A DNA stretch of 64,000 nucleotides from Nitrospina sp. (GTDB lineage: Bacteria > Nitrospinota > Nitrospinia > Nitrospinales > JACRGP01). Shown here piece by piece: positions 10,901 through 19,007 of this stretch; the stretch's first letter is position 1; every line of letters starts with the position of its first letter. Where the stretch lies: NCBI GenBank assembly GCA_024648695.1, contig JACAVV010000017.1, forward strand, positions 42,956 through 106,955, written 5' to 3'. The position numbers and the translations under genes were made by a program. The notes beneath the pieces were generated by a model, which saw only the letters and a program-made list of their open reading frames with translations, searched no databases and was not told where the DNA came from.

Positions 10901-13900
10901 TGTGATAGATGTATCCGGTCCGGGAGGTGGGCCTTTTGATATTAATGAACAACTGTTTATCACCAACACAAGTGGTTTTGACATTGACTGGAGCGCAGAT
11001 ACAGACCAGGATTGGCTCACGGTGACCCCCAACAGCGGGACCCTGGCTGATAATGATTCACAGTTTATTGAGATTTCGGTAAATGAAAACGCGGACAATT
11101 TAGCCTATCCCGGTATATATACCGCATTGATCGGATTCAACAATTTGACCAATGGAGAGGGTGACCAGATTGTAACCTTTACACTGACCGTGGGAGGCGA
11201 TGGTGAGCTCTTCGTTAGTCCGACTACAGCCATCGAATCCAGCGGAGGTGATGGCGGGCCCTTTATTCCCACTACTCGTTCCTTCACTATGGAAAATGCT
11301 GGCGAAGAGCCCATTCAATGGAATCTTTTTACAGATAAGGCCTGGCTGGATTTTAAAGAAGATGGAACTGGGAACCAAACCGGAACCCTGGGAGTGGGTG
11401 AAAGCACAACAGTAAATGCTACCTTGAATGAGGATGCAGAAGATGTTTCTCCAGGATTTCACGACGCATATCTAGGCTTCCAAAATTTAACAAATGGAAT
11501 GGGAGAGGAAGCTGTCATTTTCAGTCTGGATGTGGCTCCGGTAAAACCGGTGATCCGGCCGATTGCGGATCAGTTTACCGAGCCCAACAAACTATTTACA
11601 AGTCCACCCCCTGTGACATCAGGCTCCAAACCCATCACCTATTCCCTGGCAAAGGGTCCGGAGGGCATGACCATTGATCCGGATACAGGGGTTGTGACCT
11701 GGGATAACCCGGATCCGGATGGCGCCGTGGAATTGGTCACAATCCGTGCTACCAATGCGGGAGGGTCGGACGAGGAGTCCTGGAATTTAAATGTCACCTC
11801 GGATCTCATTGCCCCGGTTATTCTTATTTCATTGGCACCGGCGGCAGAAGGGGGTAGCTCATTGCTGATACCCAACGCGGTCATCGAAGAATCCCCTCTT
11901 ACCAATATAAAAATTCTACCGGATGTCCCCTATACCGGTCCGACATTTGACGTGACGGGCACCGGGCCTTTCACCTGGGAGTTGCTTGAAGGTCCTTTTG
12001 GAATGGATATCGATCCGGTCACCGGTGTGGTGTCCTGGGAAACCCCGGTATTGACAGGGGCCTCTCCAGGCCATGCAGGTGGACCTGTAGACGTCAAAAT
12101 CCGTGCTTGCAACGGGGATGGCTGTGACGATGTGTTCTGGACCATTGAAGTGACTTCTGTCATAGACACTTTGAATCTTACCAGGATTGATGATGAAGAT
12201 ATTGAAGCGGATAAAGACTACACCGCCATCTCCAGTGTATTGGAAGCGGCCCAACCCGTAAAATGCTCCATGAGTGATGATGCTCCGGATAGAATGATAG
12301 CAGAGTATAAAAGTTCCTTAGGGTTTCAAGGTGGCTGTTTCGTAACCTGGCGAAGCCCAGAAGACGGCGATGAAAACAATCCCAATGTGTTGAACGCCAG
12401 CGACAGTCGAAGCAATACGGGTCAACAGCAGTGGCAACTGGATGTTAAGGGAGGAACCGCTCCAACCATTGAGACCGTTCCCGACCAAAAAATTCTAACG
12501 GATAAACCTTATACGCAGTTTTTAAAGCAAGCGTCAGGAACGATACCTGTTACCTGGAGCCTGGTAGAAGCACCTTCTGGAGTGTTGATCAACAACGTAA
12601 GGGGGGCAGTAACCTGGGCAAAACCGGAATTTAATGGGGAATCAAAAACGATAACCGTGAAGGTGGAGAATGGTTCAGGAAATGATACGGAATCCTGGGT
12701 ACTCACCGAGGATTTTAAAGTGGTTACCATAACCAGCGGACCCTCCGGCACGCCCGACCCGATTGTCTCCGGCGGAGATGTCGTCTTAACGATTGAATCG
12801 ACGCATTCTCAAAACTTACCAATCAATTATTCCTGGACTGCATTTTGTCAGGATATGTCGTCCCATGGCACCTTTAATGATTCTACGATAAAAGAACCCA
12901 CTTGGACCGCGCCAATCAACAATACGGGCGATTTTTCAAATTGCACCATCTTCGTCGATTTGATTGACGACGGTGGTTTCACCGATTCGGGAGATTATTC
13001 GCAATCCGTAGAACCCGAAGGATATGTCGAGCATGCCCTGACTATTAGTAGTGACCCTGCTGGCACCCCGAACCCTGTATCATCAGGAGGAACGGTTTCT
13101 TTGAGTGTTACGGGATATGATACGGATGGGCATGCGATTGATTATTCCTGGTCGGCTTCCTGCCCGGATTTAGATTCGAATGGTTTTTTTAATAATTCCC
13201 TTGCACAAAATCCGATTTGGTCTGCGCCGATAAATGACTCAGGCAGTTCCAGGAATTGCACACTTTCCGTAGAATTAGACGACAACAACAACGGTTTACC
13301 GGCTTCCGGCAACTTTATTCAAACAGTGAATAATTTTGATGATCCCGTGGGAGTGACCGATCATAAATTTTTTATAAGCAGTGGGCCGGATAGTTCACCA
13401 AATCCTGTTTCCTCGGGAGAGAAGGTATTACTAAGTGTTTCGGCCACTGACGAAGAAAACCACACTATCAATTATTTCTGGTCCGCATTTTGTTCGGGTT
13501 TAAGCTCCAGCGGAACCTTTGATAACCCACAGGCACAGAACCCAACCTGGACCGCTCCAATTAACAACACGGATGGTTCCAAGGAATGTACGCTGTTTGC
13601 CAATTTAGATGACGGGCATGGGTTGACGGCCTCCGACAGCCTGATTCAAACGGTCAATCATGTTGTTGATTCAGGCGGTGGGATGGTGCATTCATTGACT
13701 ATTAGCAGTGGCCCCGACAGTTCCCCGAATCCCGTTCCATCCGGAGGTTCGGTATCTTTAAGTGTTGCAGGTTCCGACACTGAAAATCACATGATTCAAT
13801 ATTCCTGGACCGCTTCTTGTCCGGTGCTAGGATCCAATGGTAGTTTTGATAATGCTTCCGCACAGAACCCAACCTGGGCCGCTCCCGTCAATGACACTGA

Positions 13901-15524
13901 CAGTTCCTCGAATTGCACCATTTCCGTGGAATTGAACGATGGTCATGGTTTAACAACATCAGTCGACTTGACGCAAACCGTCGAACTGGAGAATGTGACA
14001 AATCATAACTTGTCCATAACCCAGGGTCCGGACAGTTCGTCCAACTTGGTATCCGCGGGTGGGGAGATTTCTTTAAGTGTCACAGGTTTGGACACCGAAG
14101 ATCATCCGATCGATTACTTCTGGTCTGCCTTTTGCCCGGATCTAGGCTCCAATGGAATCTTTGATAAACCCTTCTCTCAAAACCCAACCTGGATCGCTCC
14201 GACAAAGAATGTTGGAGTTTCCAAAGAGTGTTCAATATTCGTCAATTTGAGCGACGGTCATGGATTGATCGAAACCGGTACCCTGACTCAAATCGTCACC
14301 CCACCTTCAGGGGACCTTTCTGTGATGCCGTTGGATGAAAAAGTAGCGGGGGGCATGGTCGGTGGTCCTTTTGTTCCTTCACATTTTAATTATGCCTTGT
14401 CCGCATCCAATGGCGGGGTGGAATACGCGGTATCCAATACGACGGATTACCTGGATCTTTCCAATACCAGGGGCAGTATCCATAACCGTAGTCAAGCCAG
14501 GGTTCACGTGACTGTAAACAGCAATGCCGAATTCCTTTTACCTGGAAAACATCAGGATACTTTGACTTTCACCAACACAACGCTTGGTACTTCCGAAGAT
14601 AGAGTAATGAGGCTCTTTGTTGGTGATCCAAATGCAAACCAGAGGATTCGTCTTCCGGAACAAAATGGGTTTCATCCGGTATGTATCAAAACCCTTTGTA
14701 CCTATGTGGCCCACTCCTATACCCTGACAAACCTGGAGGATACGGATATTAACTTTATGGGTATAACAAGTGCGGCCTGGCTTGATTTATACTCCAATAC
14801 GGTGGACCTGTCTTTCAATGCGGATGGATCCATTTCCATGAGAGACCTTCCCCCGAGGAAGGCTGACAATGTGTTCACAGGAACCATACCGGTCGGCCAG
14901 TCGGTGACCGTAAACGCTAACATTAACAGCGGGGTTGCCGAGGGTTCATCCGGTGATGCCGCAATCATATTTTATGACTCTGATAGTAACGAATTGCTGG
15001 CCATGGATACGGTCCCTTTAATGCTATTGGACGATCCCTTTGAAACACCCAAGTCGCTAAGGGTCATCTCCCCTTACTGGCAGGCTGATAACTCGGTATA
15101 TACCTTTATTGCCGTGAGCCACCCTGGATTGAGCATGATCAATTCCCAGGTAGGTGTTGAAATCGATGCCATACAATCGGACATGGTTCCATTTGGTCCC
15201 ACCGCAGAATTTACAATCTCAGCAAACAACACAAAGCGTGTGTTCATTGTCGCAACCAATAACGAGAATATTAATGAAACCACGATTCCTGATGGAGCTT
15301 TTATAGTCGGGACTTCAACGGGCAAACACGGCCAGTTGGTCATTACACCTGAAGCCACCGATCCCAATTCTATTCTGGCCAACGGCTATCCTGACGTCAC
15401 CATGCTTAACTTCTGGGGCGCCGTCGTCGTTCAAGACACTAGCACAGGCTTTGCGATGGAGTTTGTGGGGGATACACACGATTCCCAAGCGGTTGGAAAT
15501 GGTAATGTGAGTGGAGTGAATTAA
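7995..15524 (+). CDS. Giant repeat surface protein B with signal peptide
   Basis: A 2,509-aa exported repeat protein. The start is GTG at 7995 or ATG at 8001, with GGGA just upstream. A Sec signal peptide (hydrophobic VLGFFILLFLP then SEA-A) lies around residues 28-50. Ten BACON-like repeats of about 110 aa follow, each with GGPF, a DW strand, SGTL and TN motifs (to about residue 1180). Next come Ig-like He_PIG domains (1180-1575), five Cys-containing PKD-like repeats (1575-2105), an eleventh BACON-like unit, a Cys-containing sandwich, and the C-terminal module shared with protein A (2347-2509). Unlike protein A it has no Calx-beta or FG-GAP blocks in the visible sequence. The second halves of the two proteins have the same domain order, so they are tandem paralogues with shuffled N-terminal parts. 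A surface adhesin or matrix role is inferred. Confidence 0.85.
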   Translation: MKMKIGVLKLGFNSHPFLGCVIKGLLRFNVLGFFILLFLPTVSEAALEVYHSTQYYGTITSSRGGPFTPVPYQLENTGGSSLDWLVSSSQTWVDIEDESGNTSGTLAAGDVLEMVALFNTEAESLGLGTHTSTLTFSDTTNGTDEEITLNLELIEIGSLKVYRNLSTATEREGGPYSPDSIFLENTTSVSVDWEVTIFDNWIDVEGSGGNSSGTLPSGAVKELTLSVNSNADAFGSGSVNEATFFITDNSHTAITELTKTLTIGDGFLQTSGSLDTVTGSAGGPFRFPKTLYIENTGNGSLDWEISSTDTWFGAEGSDGNSSGTLGIGEAKVITAFFNEDANGFSAGTYTGTLTITDSTNNVDIFKTVTLTINPGVLEVESSDTTITSVGNEGGPFSVREQSYTLKNAGEDSFDWQVDVDQTWVTVETPASAVSGTLAPGELQEIVISLNSVADSLSPGTHTATIDIEDTTNSNTISRTFSLTVDSGAFSGIGNGVLQVDQFGNFNTTLTATGNYGGPFSPISRMYTLTNIGGQSLDWTATIPESWVFLDQTSGTLEPGEQTVVKATFNNNANILQAGFHNSEIEFKDATNNLSAGVYTQSINISSGLLNFNNNNLYSTASQGKPFIDGTLFRKLTNTGGSPLDWTGSSSVNWITVTPNSGTLQPGESLYVKETLNSNAESLAPSINSYTGDLTYTNTTNDYGSWTIINAVRLVVREGTLLVDNLHLKSWVEGNQGGPFKPFNSTLLTLFRKLTNTGGYPLDWAISSSVNWITVTPGNGTLQSGETIYVKETVNSNAESLGPSTGYKGNLRYTNTTNDKYPTETNNAFNLNVNPGKLSVVNPNPNAYATGPPGGPFKPWGGLMTNYRELTNTGGSIIDWAASSPVDWVMVTPKSGTLQPGETIFVKEALNKNNADGLGPHYWHTGNLKYFNTTNDSGSRLIGNGSNFWAYNLFVTGTEASGELTSISTNVIDVSGPGGGPFDINEQLFITNTSGFDIDWSADTDQDWLTVTPNSGTLADNDSQFIEISVNENADNLAYPGIYTALIGFNNLTNGEGDQIVTFTLTVGGDGELFVSPTTAIESSGGDGGPFIPTTRSFTMENAGEEPIQWNLFTDKAWLDFKEDGTGNQTGTLGVGESTTVNATLNEDAEDVSPGFHDAYLGFQNLTNGMGEEAVIFSLDVAPVKPVIRPIADQFTEPNKLFTSPPPVTSGSKPITYSLAKGPEGMTIDPDTGVVTWDNPDPDGAVELVTIRATNAGGSDEESWNLNVTSDLIAPVILISLAPAAEGGSSLLIPNAVIEESPLTNIKILPDVPYTGPTFDVTGTGPFTWELLEGPFGMDIDPVTGVVSWETPVLTGASPGHAGGPVDVKIRACNGDGCDDVFWTIEVTSVIDTLNLTRIDDEDIEADKDYTAISSVLEAAQPVKCSMSDDAPDRMIAEYKSSLGFQGGCFVTWRSPEDGDENNPNVLNASDSRSNTGQQQWQLDVKGGTAPTIETVPDQKILTDKPYTQFLKQASGTIPVTWSLVEAPSGVLINNVRGAVTWAKPEFNGESKTITVKVENGSGNDTESWVLTEDFKVVTITSGPSGTPDPIVSGGDVVLTIESTHSQNLPINYSWTAFCQDMSSHGTFNDSTIKEPTWTAPINNTGDFSNCTIFVDLIDDGGFTDSGDYSQSVEPEGYVEHALTISSDPAGTPNPVSSGGTVSLSVTGYDTDGHAIDYSWSASCPDLDSNGFFNNSLAQNPIWSAPINDSGSSRNCTLSVELDDNNNGLPASGNFIQTVNNFDDPVGVTDHKFFISSGPDSSPNPVSSGEKVLLSVSATDEENHTINYFWSAFCSGLSSSGTFDNPQAQNPTWTAPINNTDGSKECTLFANLDDGHGLTASDSLIQTVNHVVDSGGGMVHSLTISSGPDSSPNPVPSGGSVSLSVAGSDTENHMIQYSWTASCPVLGSNGSFDNASAQNPTWAAPVNDTDSSSNCTISVELNDGHGLTTSVDLTQTVELENVTNHNLSITQGPDSSSNLVSAGGEISLSVTGLDTEDHPIDYFWSAFCPDLGSNGIFDKPFSQNPTWIAPTKNVGVSKECSIFVNLSDGHGLIETGTLTQIVTPPSGDLSVMPLDEKVAGGMVGGPFVPSHFNYALSASNGGVEYAVSNTTDYLDLSNTRGSIHNRSQARVHVTVNSNAEFLLPGKHQDTLTFTNTTLGTSEDRVMRLFVGDPNANQRIRLPEQNGFHPVCIKTLCTYVAHSYTLTNLEDTDINFMGITSAAWLDLYSNTVDLSFNADGSISMRDLPPRKADNVFTGTIPVGQSVTVNANINSGVAEGSSGDAAIIFYDSDSNELLAMDTVPLMLLDDPFETPKSLRVISPYWQADNSVYTFIAVSHPGLSMINSQVGVEIDAIQSDMVPFGPTAEFTISANNTKRVFIVATNNENINETTIPDGAFIVGTSTGKHGQLVITPEATDPNSILANGYPDVTMLNFWGAVVVQDTSTGFAMEFVGDTHDSQAVGNGNVSGVN
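8130..11540 (+). repeat. Ten BACON-like repeats in protein B
   Basis: Ten consecutive units of about 330-360 bp. Each encodes a beta-sandwich with GGPF near its start, a central DW, a W in the next strand, then SGTL and a closing N.TN. Units 6-8 (about 9840-10850) are much closer to each other than to the rest, sharing LTNTGG, DWA.SS and TLQ.GE, which points to recent internal duplication. Confidence 0.8.
12715..14310 (+). repeat. Five PKD-like repeats with paired cysteines in protein B
   Basis: Five units of about 105 codons. Each has SGP..SPNPV.SGG near the start, a Y.W(S/T)A.C strand, W.AP, and a second Cys in a (N/E)C(T/S) strand. The two Cys per unit lie about 40 residues apart and probably form one disulfide per domain. 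Three related units occur in protein A. Confidence 0.75.
15033..15521 (+). other. Conserved C-terminal module of protein B
   Basis: This is the partner of 7112-7600. It starts DPFETPKSLRVISPYWQ and holds the same FIAVSHPGL, KRVFIVATNN, GKHGQLVI, MLNFWGAVVVQ and GDTHDS blocks. Near-identity over about 163 residues, against loose similarity elsewhere, implies strong selection or recent gene conversion of the terminus. Confidence 0.75.
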
Positions 15525-15628
15525 ACCGGATGATTACTTTATTAAAATTAATAAGGGTATGTAGGACTTCTTGAATTTTAGTCATGGGGTCGGGACAATT
15601 CAAGAACCATAAATTTAATTGGAAAAGA

Positions 15629-15663
15629 AAAAGGGCCTAAAATATAATACTTTAGGCCCTTTT
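15629..15663 (-). terminator. Rho-independent terminator of tRNA-Pro
   Basis: A perfect 13-bp stem (AAAAGGGCCTAAA at 15629-15641 and its complement at 15651-15663) encloses a 9-nt loop. On the minus strand it is followed by a run of T (TTTTTCTTTT) and begins only a few bases after the tRNA 3' end. On the plus strand it could also stop read-through from giant gene B. Confidence 0.85.
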
Positions 15664-15667
15664 AAAA

Positions 15668-15746
<79 letters not shown>

Positions 15747-15842
15747 TTATTCTTTAGGCTTTGTTTGTCCGGAAATATATGCTCGGCTTGTTGGGGTTTA
15801 TGCGGTGAATGTCCTGATTTCTTTTATTTATGCCATTCCGCT

Positions 15843-15871
15843 AAAATAATTGATTTCTCTGAAACTGTCAA
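15843..15871 (-). promoter_or_regulatory. Sigma-70 promoter for tRNA-Pro
   Basis: On the minus strand a perfect TTGACA (15871-15866) is followed after 17 bp by TATTTT (15848-15843), four of six bases matching TATAAT. It points at the tRNA about 95 bp downstream, and no other minus-strand gene lies between. Confidence 0.6.
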
Positions 15872-15877
15872 TACGAT

Positions 15878-15910
15878 AAAGCCTGCCGGGCTTTAGATTT
15901 TTATATTTTT
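15878..15910 (+). terminator. Orphan terminator-like hairpin on the plus strand
   Basis: AAAGCC and GGCTTT flank a 5-nt loop and are followed by a T-rich tail (ATTTTTATATTTTTT). The shape is that of a rho-independent terminator, but no plus-strand gene ends nearby: giant gene B stops 350 bp upstream. It may end an unannotated short transcript or be a backup stop. Confidence 0.4.
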
Positions 15911-16040
15911 TGTCCTGCCAGGGCCTGTTGTGATAATATCTTAATTTATCAGGCTAAAACCACTTTCCTTTTAGGTAATTTTCCTTCACAGGATTGGGTT
16001 TCATTTCACTTTAACGTTGTATTTCGAACCAGACGACATA

Positions 16041-16358
16041 ATGGATATTAAAAAGATTGCAGATATGATTAGCTACAAGGCTGAAAAGTTGAATAAAGTC
16101 AGCCTTTTTGATACCGACAACTTTTTTTGCGATGTATACTGCTTTGAACCGGGACAATTTCAAAAAGTCCATTCACACGACGAATCCGACAAAACCTACT
16201 ATGTCCTGGAGGGTAAAGGAAAAGTTACTGTCGGGTCTGAAGAAAAAGAATTGTGTGCCGGTGAAATCACCATCGCTCCGGCTGGCGAAGATCATGGTGT
16301 GGTCAACCACACCGATCAGCGACTGGTGATGCTCGTTTTTATGGCTCCAAAACCTTGA
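16041..16358 (+). CDS. Small single-domain cupin protein
   Basis: A 105-aa single-domain cupin. Motif 1 reads G-x5-HSH-x4-K-x6-G, so the usual metal-binding Glu position is Lys. Motif 2 is canonical, GEITIAPAGEDHGVVN, supplying the third His. The two His of HSH plus that His can hold a metal ion. Such stand-alone cupins have varied small-molecule binding or isomerase roles, and the substrate cannot be told from sequence. The start at ATG 16041 is preferred over an upstream TTG at 16017 because the cupin fold begins after it. The next gene is 37 bp downstream in the same direction, so the two may be cotranscribed. Confidence 0.8.
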   Translation: MDIKKIADMISYKAEKLNKVSLFDTDNFFCDVYCFEPGQFQKVHSHDESDKTYYVLEGKGKVTVGSEEKELCAGEITIAPAGEDHGVVNHTDQRLVMLVFMAPKP

Positions 16359-16395
16359 CGTCCCGTTCCTGGGGAAATAAATAAAGGATTGTTTC

Positions 16396-18174
16396 ATGAT
16401 TTACCTGGTATTTCCATCGTCCTGGCATCCTTCTCAGCCCTATTTGAGTTTGCCTTCTTTGAAAGGTTTTTTACACAAACACGGGATTGAAGATGTGGTT
16501 CAAAGGGATCTCGCTATCGAATTGTTGGACCATTTATGCACCTGGGAAAAAACCGAACCGCTCTATGACCGTATTTTGAGTGAACTGAGGGATTTGGGAT
16601 CGCGTTCCTTTCTCACGGATTTGGAACAGGAAAAGTTCGCCAAGTTGCGCGAGGCGGAAGAGGTCATTCCTGCCTTGCACGACCAGATTGACGAGGCCAA
16701 GAAATCGCTGAGGTGTCAGGATTTTTATGATATTGAGCGTTATATGGAAAGCCTGAAAATCATTGATGTCTGGCTCGATAATATTCTGGCTCCGTATTAT
16801 CCGTCGCAATTGACCGTGATCGGAAGCCAGATGCGCTACTCGCCTTATTCTACCAGGGAAATTCTGGAGTCTTTTAATAATCCCAACGAAAACTTTTTTT
16901 ACGATCTGTATAAAGAGCATTATATCGATTCGATTGTTTCGAAGGATATCGATTTGCTGGGGGTTTCCATCACCTCGGTCGAACAGATCATTCCCGGCCT
17001 GACCCTTGCGCATTTGGTTAAGGAACGTCGTCCGGATATTCATATCACGGTTGGTGGCAGTGTGTTCACCAAGCTGGTGGATGTGCTGGAAAAGGGATCG
17101 CCGCTTTTTAATTTTGTCGACAGTTTTGTGGTACACGAAGGGGAGACGCCTCTTCTTCGTCTGGTTCAGGAACTGCGCGGAAACCGCGAACTGGATAAGG
17201 TTCCGAATCTGGTTTGGGAAGATCAGGGCAGAGTCCGGGTGAACCGTCCTTTCGCCAAGGAAGAATTGAATGAACTGCCGACACCGGATTTTGATGGCAT
17301 GCCTTTGGATCTGTACCTTTCACCGGAGCGCGTATTGCCGATCATGGGATCACGCGGATGTTACTGGGAAAAATGTGCGTTTTGTTCGATTCCATTTGAC
17401 CACATGGATTTCCATGTGCGCTATGCGGAGACGGTGGTGCAGGATGTGGTCAATTTGAAAGAGAAATACAACTGCAATTATTTTTTCTTTACGGACGAGG
17501 CGCTTCCGATCAATTTCATGCGCACCTTTGCCGGAAAACTGGTGGAAGAGAAGGTCGATATTCAATGGACCGGTGAACTCAAATTTGAAAAGAGTTTGCT
17601 TCGCGATGACCGCATGGAAATTTTGTACCGTTCCGGGTGCCGAAAGTTGATCTTTGGATTGGAGTCCTACAACCAGCGGGTGTTGAACTCAATGAAAAAA
17701 GGTGTCGACCAGGAAGTCATAGATAAAACGGTGGAGGAATGCCTGCGCATTGGAATCGCCATGCATTTTTACATCCTCGTTGGATTCCCCACGGAAACGA
17801 AGGAAGAGGTGATGGACTCCATCAACTTTGTAATGGACAATCGTGAAATGCTCGACTCGCCCGGTTTCTCCTGCATCACCTCGCAATTCGACTTCGAACG
17901 CGGTACTCCCATCGAGAAAAATCCTGGTGAGTGGGGAATCACCAAACTGTATACGCCTCCTGACCATGACTTGAGTTTGGGTTATTCCTATGACATCAAT
18001 GTGGGCCTTACAGCAGAAGAGGCAACGGAGGTGTATCAGGAAGTGGTCGAGATTTTAAGCCGGGAGGTTATGACCTTTCCGCATAATTACTCTTTGGCGG
18101 ACGGTTTGTTGTACCTGGGCCATCATGAAAAGCATAATATCCAGGACCGTTTGCTGGCTTTGGCGCCTGCCTAA
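16396..18174 (+). CDS. B12-binding-domain radical SAM protein
   Basis: A 592-aa enzyme with an N-terminal cobalamin-binding-type Rossmann region (about 180-260, including TVGGSVFTKL) followed by a radical SAM barrel. The cluster cysteines are C322, C327 and C330, spaced CX4CX2C instead of the usual CX3CX2C. Further barrel motifs are FTDEALP, KLIFGLES and YILVGFPTET. Members of this superclass perform methylations or rearrangements in natural product, RiPP, lipid or cofactor biosynthesis; the substrate is not deducible. An AAAGGA ribosome site sits 8 bp before ATG 16396. Its 3' end overlaps the convergent permease gene by 4 bp. Confidence 0.85.
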   Translation: MIYLVFPSSWHPSQPYLSLPSLKGFLHKHGIEDVVQRDLAIELLDHLCTWEKTEPLYDRILSELRDLGSRSFLTDLEQEKFAKLREAEEVIPALHDQIDEAKKSLRCQDFYDIERYMESLKIIDVWLDNILAPYYPSQLTVIGSQMRYSPYSTREILESFNNPNENFFYDLYKEHYIDSIVSKDIDLLGVSITSVEQIIPGLTLAHLVKERRPDIHITVGGSVFTKLVDVLEKGSPLFNFVDSFVVHEGETPLLRLVQELRGNRELDKVPNLVWEDQGRVRVNRPFAKEELNELPTPDFDGMPLDLYLSPERVLPIMGSRGCYWEKCAFCSIPFDHMDFHVRYAETVVQDVVNLKEKYNCNYFFFTDEALPINFMRTFAGKLVEEKVDIQWTGELKFEKSLLRDDRMEILYRSGCRKLIFGLESYNQRVLNSMKKGVDQEVIDKTVEECLRIGIAMHFYILVGFPTETKEEVMDSINFVMDNREMLDSPGFSCITSQFDFERGTPIEKNPGEWGITKLYTPPDHDLSLGYSYDINVGLTAEEATEVYQEVVEILSREVMTFPHNYSLADGLLYLGHHEKHNIQDRLLALAPA

Positions 18175-19007
18175 GCTGAGTTGGGGGCTTCTTTTTTCTT
18201 CTTGATCAAGTAGGTGATCAGGCAGATTATAAACACCATTCCGAACGATCCCACAATAGCAGAACCTGTCGGTAAATCGAAACCATAAGATAAGAACATC
18301 CCACTCACGCAAGTGACGATTCCAAGCCCCCCACCAAAAAGAAATTGTCCTTTAAAAGTGTCCAGAAAAAAGAAACTGCAAACCGCAGGAACGATTAGAA
18401 GTGTGAATATGAGATAGATGCCTGCAGTTTTCACAAAAAACACGATAACCGTTCCCAAAATCAGATAGAACAGAAAATCCCATCCCTGCTGGTTTTTTCC
18501 GGTAACAGAGGTTTCTTTGTAGCTTTGCGAGAGTTGCAAAAACTTGCTGTGATACCTTCGAAAAAATACTAGCGTCAACAGCGCAATTCCGGTAGAGACA
18601 AATAATTCGTTCCAACTCATCCAAAGAATCGAACCGTTCAGCAATGTCTTGATATGCTCTGCCCCATGATAGTGATGGCTGACAAATAAAATAGCAACAG
18701 CAGACCCCACAATGTAAACAATACCAATGATTGCTTCCTGAGGTACCCGCGATTGCAATTTGCGGGCAAAGGAGAAAAATCCTGCTCCTGAAAGGATGCA
18801 TACGAATGAAATAAGTTGTGCCCGAAAGCTTTCTTCAGGAAGGTCCCAAACGAAGGCAACGGTGCTACCCAAAGCGGCAAGTTGAGCCAGGGCCAAATCC
18901 ACAAATATGATTTCCCGCTTTAGAACGTGGATTCCGAAATAGGTGAAGATCAACGGCAGAAGGAGGCAGGCCCCCAAAGGGGCCGCCATAAAGGTAAAGT
19001 CAATCAT
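18171..19007 (-). CDS. ABC-3 family metal-ion transporter permease (ZnuB/MntB type)
   Basis: A 278-aa inner-membrane protein with about eight hydrophobic segments, matching the ABC-3 permease family that imports zinc or manganese. Family features are the start GACLLLPLIFTYFGIHVLKREIIF (read across two strands) and a DLALAQLAALG motif typical of the ATPase-contact and pore region. Its ATG overlaps the stop of the binding-protein gene by 4 bp (ATGA), so the two are translationally coupled. No ABC ATPase gene follows; the downstream neighbour is convergent. The ATPase must therefore be encoded elsewhere. Zinc rather than manganese is suggested by the neighbouring His-rich porin, but this is inference. 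Confidence 0.85.
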   Translation of the reverse strand: MIDFTFMAAPLGACLLLPLIFTYFGIHVLKREIIFVDLALAQLAALGSTVAFVWDLPEESFRAQLISFVCILSGAGFFSFARKLQSRVPQEAIIGIVYIVGSAVAILFVSHHYHGAEHIKTLLNGSILWMSWNELFVSTGIALLTLVFFRRYHSKFLQLSQSYKETSVTGKNQQGWDFLFYLILGTVIVFFVKTAGIYLIFTLLIVPAVCSFFFLDTFKGQFLFGGGLGIVTCVSGMFLSYGFDLPTGSAIVGSFGMVFIICLITYLIKKKKEAPNSA

